64,000 nucleotides of DNA from Duncaniella muris (GTDB lineage: Bacteria; Bacteroidota; Bacteroidia; Bacteroidales; Muribaculaceae). The notes under the pieces were generated by a model. That model was not told the DNA's origin, made no database searches, and was given only the letters and a program-made list of their open reading frames with translations. Made by a program: the position numbers and the translations under genes. The stretch is from positions 38,175 to 102,174 of the forward strand of contig NZ_PUEC01000007.1 in assembly GCF_003024805.1 (NCBI RefSeq), given 5' to 3'. Below are positions 61,401-64,000 of the stretch, piece after piece (position 1 is the stretch's first letter; each line of letters begins with the position of its first letter).

Positions 61401-61541
61401 AATGTGAGGGATATCTATGTCAGGCAACAGCGAGACGGGAAGTGTTGTGTATGTCACACATCCGAGTATCACCATAGCAAGAAACGCCATGATGACAGCT
61501 ATGCGATGATTCAGGAGATAACGGACCATGTCATTTCTCAA
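58476..61541 (-). CDS. RND-family efflux transporter subunit 1
   Basis: 1021 residues, AcrB-type architecture. LLNHRIAVIMAFLAMVILGCV forms helix 1; the fourth-helix motif GLILAVGMMIDNSVIVTENI holds the proton-relay Asp; GIIVTCGIVVNDSILKLDAI is the symmetric motif in helix 10. A Ser/Asn/Gln-rich stretch (KSADSNQNQSPASHQ) lies in the central linker. It overlaps the adaptor gene by 11 bp. Confidence 0.9.
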   Translation of the reverse strand: MRNDMVRYLLNHRIAVIMAFLAMVILGCVTYTTLPVSLLPDIDIPHITVQVTGDNVSARELENTVVTPLRRQLMQVGGLGEIKSETRDGSAIISLTMDYGVNTDLAFIEVNEKIDAAMNSLPKTVTRPKAVKASATDIPVLYLQMTLRDENGRMSFLDMSGIAENIVRRRLEQQPEIAMVDITGVPGKVLRVTPDLDRMTQAGVTVEDLESALTANNVEPGSMSVRDGYYEYNITVTNLLRSVGDVERIKLLKGGKIMELGDFAEVSLTNRVPSGYSLHNSKRAVTLAIIKHGEESMDAMNKALDSTIKYFSDRYPEIEFSKTRSQTELLDFTISNLEQNLILGLLLVFVVCLIFMRSARSSFIIGLSIIVGVILTFLLFYLFNVSINIISMAGLILAVGMMIDNSVIVTENITQFRHRGNGLMNACVKGTNEMITPMLSSSLTTVAVFVPLIFMSGIAGAIFSDQAFSITAGLAASYIVGITLLPVLYYLFENKKSGIKEGKSADSNQNQSPASHQSFISLYDRGMDFCFRHKWTFIASTLLTVPLCVVMFMLMRQERMPEIDSNETIVRIDWNENINLDTNRSRVEALSDSASVESSAYIGMQDYMLSSDFDLSTSEAELYFKTSGPEDISPLQNRIADRIRDKYPSATVSFHKTGNIFEKIFSSDEADIEARISNRNKDAGEIDSLASLCGRIGEATGESLSPVPLRRQIDISVDRTLLAIYNVDYSEVQRALRTAFKGNTVSTLRSYQEYTPIEISGREQSVGEILGNAFVRSRADKNGVRTEIPLRSLVTVGHSRDLKTITAGVAGEYVPIGLEVPGREAKVIETIRETVAADGSHEVEFAGGFFSNARMMRELTVILLVSVMLMYFILCAQFESFLQPLIVLLEIPVDTFFALLALMIFGQTLNLMSAIGIIVTCGIVVNDSILKLDAINELRKGGMPLSEAIHTAGRRRLRAIIMTSLTTVFAMLPVLFTSDMGSELQRPLAIAMIGSMVVGTIVSIFVIPLFYWLIYRKHENK

Positions 61542-62607
61542 TTATCCTGACCGGAGATTCGTGGGCGAGGTTGACGTTACCGGATGTTATGACTTTCATG
61601 CCCGGCGTGAGACCATCGGTGACGGTGTATTCGCTGAGATTCTCAAGGCCGGTGGTGATATAGTTCCACATTGCTTTATTGCCATCAAGGGTAAACACGA
61701 CCTGACGGCCTGAGCGGAGTACCACGGCGCTCTTGGGTATGACCAGAGCCTTGTCGACTGCGCGTTTCACGCTTATACGGACGTTCATGCCGTCAATCAG
61801 TCCGCCTCCGCCATCGACCGATGCCCAGACTTTGACCATGCCGTTGTCATCAACCATCGGGTTGATTTCAGTGACATGTCCGGTGCGCGAGTCTGTGGTC
61901 GAAAACGGAGTCACAGCGATTTTATCACCCGGCCGAACCATCGGCAGTTCGCTTTCCAGTACAGAAAATTCGGCCTCCATGCCGCTGTCGTTGATAATCC
62001 TGCACAACGGTTCGGTGGATGACGACATGTTGTGGGGAGTGGCGGTGAGATTGGCGATGACGCCACTGACCGGAGCATGGAGGGTGGCATCTTCAAGATC
62101 CTTGCGAGTTGCCGCGAGGTTAAGTTCGGCCTGCTGGAGACCGCTGCGCAGACGGGCGAGTCTCATAACGTCATCAGGCACTTTTTCAAGCCGATCCGGG
62201 TCGTAGCCCTGGCCGATGAGCACATCCTGCATCTCAAGCGTGGCTGAGGCAACGGCACTCTGCTCCTTCTCAAGCTGGTTGTCGAGTTTGTAGGTGTCAA
62301 GTGTGGCTATGCGTTGCCCTTTGGTGACCCTCTGTCCATTACGCACATATATGGAAGCGATGAGTCCGGGTGAACGGAAATTCACATCAACTTTCTCACG
62401 AGCTGAAATACGTCCGTTGCTCACGATCTCATGATTGAACACTGTAGATTGTAGATCCATGACGGTGACTTCAGCTATATGGTCGGTCTCAGCCGTGGCT
62501 ACACCGATCTCATCTGCATTATGTTTTTTATCCGTTTCTGGAGATGAACATGATGCGAGGAGGACCGACAAAATGAGTATGGCAGGGATATATTTCATGG
62601 TATTCAA
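61531..62607 (-). CDS. RND periplasmic adaptor lipoprotein
   Basis: 358 residues. Lipobox LLASC (Cys at about 20). Barrel-sandwich and hairpin domains (VDVNFRSPGLIASIYVRNGQRVTKGQRIATLD; ATLHAPVSGVIANLTA) precede the beta-barrel and membrane-proximal part. It bridges RND pump and TolC. Its start overlaps the signal peptidase gene by 4 bp. Confidence 0.9.
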   Translation of the reverse strand: MNTMKYIPAILILSVLLASCSSPETDKKHNADEIGVATAETDHIAEVTVMDLQSTVFNHEIVSNGRISAREKVDVNFRSPGLIASIYVRNGQRVTKGQRIATLDTYKLDNQLEKEQSAVASATLEMQDVLIGQGYDPDRLEKVPDDVMRLARLRSGLQQAELNLAATRKDLEDATLHAPVSGVIANLTATPHNMSSSTEPLCRIINDSGMEAEFSVLESELPMVRPGDKIAVTPFSTTDSRTGHVTEINPMVDDNGMVKVWASVDGGGGLIDGMNVRISVKRAVDKALVIPKSAVVLRSGRQVVFTLDGNKAMWNYITTGLENLSEYTVTDGLTPGMKVITSGNVNLAHESPVRIIEK

Positions 62608-63485
62608 TGTTTATTGATAGCTTTGAACATACGGTTAAGAACATGTGATTTCCAGCGGATTCCGGCAGTGCCGACTATAAATTTCTCAGGCACAAGCCCA
62701 AAATAGCGCGAGTCTTTAGAGTCGATTACGTGGTCTCCGGCTGCGAAGCAGTAATTTTCTGTAAAGATATAACTTTTTATCGGCTTATCATTAATAAATG
62801 CCGCAGAATCTTGCCACTTTAATTTGGATTTCGTTTCCCATTCGATATACCGTCGGTAGAGTAGCCAGCTTTTATAATCCAACTCTACAGACTGCCCCTT
62901 GCCCGGAATCAGGAACGGCCCCATGTCTCTTACCGTCCAGCCAACCGCTGAATCACGGGGGCAGCATCGCATCCAGGAGGGCCATGTGTGCGGATCAGGA
63001 TTTTCACGGGTGAACTCACGAACATATAGTCGCAAGGCCTCCTGCTCCGAGGCTACACCAAGAGTGTCGCGGCATCCTCTGACATGGTAGAAGCAATTGC
63101 GGATTTCCAGAGTGTCGCCTGCCACAGCAACGGCCCGCTTGCAATAATATGTAGCGAGGTTCATGGCAATGCTGTCGCGCTTACGGTCAGAGTCAAGATA
63201 TGGGTAGTTGAATACTATGATATCGCCTCGCTCCAACTGACCGTAACCCGGAAGACGCCTTATCTCGTAAGGCTTCCCCTTGATGGCATCGAAAATATTA
63301 AAAATCCGCGCACCCATTTTCCACTTGTTCACCAACCCACTCTCATCGGGCAACAATGTCGGCGACATTGAGCCCGAAGGAGTGTGGAATGAACAGGCTG
63401 TGGTTATCTGAATCAGCCAGTAAAGCCCTACCCCGATCACCGCGACCATGAGCATGTACATGATGAACTTGCTTAATCCAAGCAT
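62604..63485 (-). CDS. lepB: Signal peptidase I (S26)
   Basis: 293 residues. One N-terminal transmembrane helix, catalytic Ser in TPSGSMSPTL, catalytic Lys in CKRAVAVAGDTLEI, and the box E segment GDHVIDSKDSRYFGLVPE. It removes signal peptides at the periplasmic face. Bacteroidales often have several paralogues. Here it leads the efflux operon by translational coupling, which suggests a specialised copy rather than the housekeeping enzyme. Confidence 0.9.
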   Translation of the reverse strand: MLGLSKFIMYMLMVAVIGVGLYWLIQITTACSFHTPSGSMSPTLLPDESGLVNKWKMGARIFNIFDAIKGKPYEIRRLPGYGQLERGDIIVFNYPYLDSDRKRDSIAMNLATYYCKRAVAVAGDTLEIRNCFYHVRGCRDTLGVASEQEALRLYVREFTRENPDPHTWPSWMRCCPRDSAVGWTVRDMGPFLIPGKGQSVELDYKSWLLYRRYIEWETKSKLKWQDSAAFINDKPIKSYIFTENYCFAAGDHVIDSKDSRYFGLVPEKFIVGTAGIRWKSHVLNRMFKAINKH

Positions 63486-63513
63486 ATATAATCTGTGTTT
63501 CTGTGTCTTTCAA

Positions 63514-63898
63514 TCATTGAGATACACCCTCTAAGATATCCTTTAAATCATATTTTTTAAATATGTCGTTTTTAAAATTTAATGTATATAGTGTATGATT
63601 CCGGAAGTCTATGTCAAAAGAAGTAGCCAGTTCAGGAAGTTTTATGTCCAATAAGGGCATACCGTCCCAATTAAAGAACCATAGTTCAGATTTTTCACCA
63701 TTAATCTTATTGATGACGAAAAACTTCTCATAACCGTTTACGCCACTGTAAATCAGCTCTTTATTCTCAGCTGTTTCGTTGTCGATATATCGTTTATAAC
63801 TATCTATCTTACCTTCAGGCATGACTGTCACTGAAAAGTTATCATCAAGAGAATATATGTTAAATTGTGGATATAAGTAGATGTTGAAAATTAGTTTA
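63514..63898 (-). pseudogene. 3' part of a BF3164-like beta-propeller lipoprotein gene
   Basis: The frame reads YPQFNIYSLDDNFSVTVMPEGKIDSYKRY ... LATSFDIDFRNHTLYTLN, the last blades of a BF3164/6-bladed propeller-type protein. The coding frame continues upstream of the Met at 63831 up to a stop at 63901-63903, where AT-rich insertion-sequence DNA begins. The 5' part is displaced beyond the window or lost. Confidence 0.6.
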
Positions 63899-63914
63899 TA
63901 TCAATTTTTTTGCG

Positions 63915-63922
63915 TATCTTTG
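63915..63922 (+). promoter_or_regulatory. -7 box (TATCTTTG) of the IS630-like transposase
   Basis: TATCTTTG is followed directly by the palindrome TGTGT-AA-ACACA (63921-63932). Confidence 0.5.
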
Positions 63923-63935
63923 TGTAAACACATAA

Positions 63936-64000
63936 AGACACATCGCTATCGCAAAAATCAAAGTTATACAACTGACAGACCAACAACGTCTGCAATTAGA
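63936..64000 (+). CDS. Start of an IS630-like transposase (cut by the window end)
   Basis: The open frame reads IAKIKVIQLTDQQRLQL, the N-terminus seen in IS630-type transposases of Bacteroidales. The codon where ATG would be expected, before GCA at 63951, is ATC, so the copy uses a rare start or is defective. Only about 20 codons are visible. Confidence 0.5.

Noticed and set aside
1..64000. CRISPR array or rRNA operon
   Set aside because: No regularly spaced direct repeats and no rRNA-like sequence were found.

Overview
The window is from a Bacteroidota genome, order Bacteroidales. Promoters carry the TTTG / TAnnTTTG signature of that phylum, and the families (TraG/J/K/M/N/O conjugation proteins, exported proteins with a C-terminal sorting domain, MFP-RND-TolC pumps, an ISAon1-type transposase relic) are typical of gut Bacteroidales. 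The GC-richer right flank would fit a Muribaculaceae-like host, but that is inference from composition only.

Positions 1 to about 45.2 kb belong to an integrative and conjugative element (ICE) whose left end lies outside the window. On the left, a partition-like module reads rightward: a ParA ATPase, a ribbon-helix-helix partner, a large ParB-like protein with a Cys-rich insert, and three small unknown genes. Two long homologous untranslated leaders precede the parB-like gene and the first small gene. A nuclease gene of the YhcG/DUF1016 family follows. From 24.4 down to 6.7 kb a leftward operon encodes the type IV secretion machinery: two VirB2-like proteins (TraE), VirB3-like TraF, VirB4-like TraG, three exported proteins, VirB6-like TraJ, TraK, TraL, TraM, TraN and TraO. 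Two DNA methyltransferases sit inside it and a VirD4-like coupling protein ends it. A Toprim protein, a RepA-like ATPase and an excisionase-like HTH protein lie next to it. No relaxase is visible.

From about 28.0 to 43.7 kb is AT-rich cargo, almost all leftward. It holds a BlaR1/BlaI sensor pair; a stand-alone condensation-type acyltransferase beside Crp/Fnr and AraC regulators and a MATE exporter; a TetR operon with a flavodoxin-ferredoxin protein; and a nine-gene operon headed by a second BlaI and encoding DinB, zinc-ribbon, VOC, inositol-monophosphatase, GNAT, tautomerase, uracil-DNA-glycosylase-like and PNPOx-like proteins. Both BlaI genes have nearly the same palindromic operator, so the two units probably form one regulon. 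A tyrosine recombinase at 43.9-45.1 kb closes the ICE.

From about 45.3 kb the sequence looks chromosomal: a winged-helix regulator with a membrane partner and paired palindromes, tRNA-Cys, a hydrolase, a catalase and an alcohol dehydrogenase. A decayed stretch (51.1-53.8 kb) then holds two related MITE-like elements, a split cell-surface gene, a heparinase remnant, an IS remnant and a strong candidate for a structured non-coding RNA. The window ends with an efflux operon (signal peptidase, adaptor, RND, TolC, second RND) and the start of an IS630-like transposase that interrupts the gene upstream of it.
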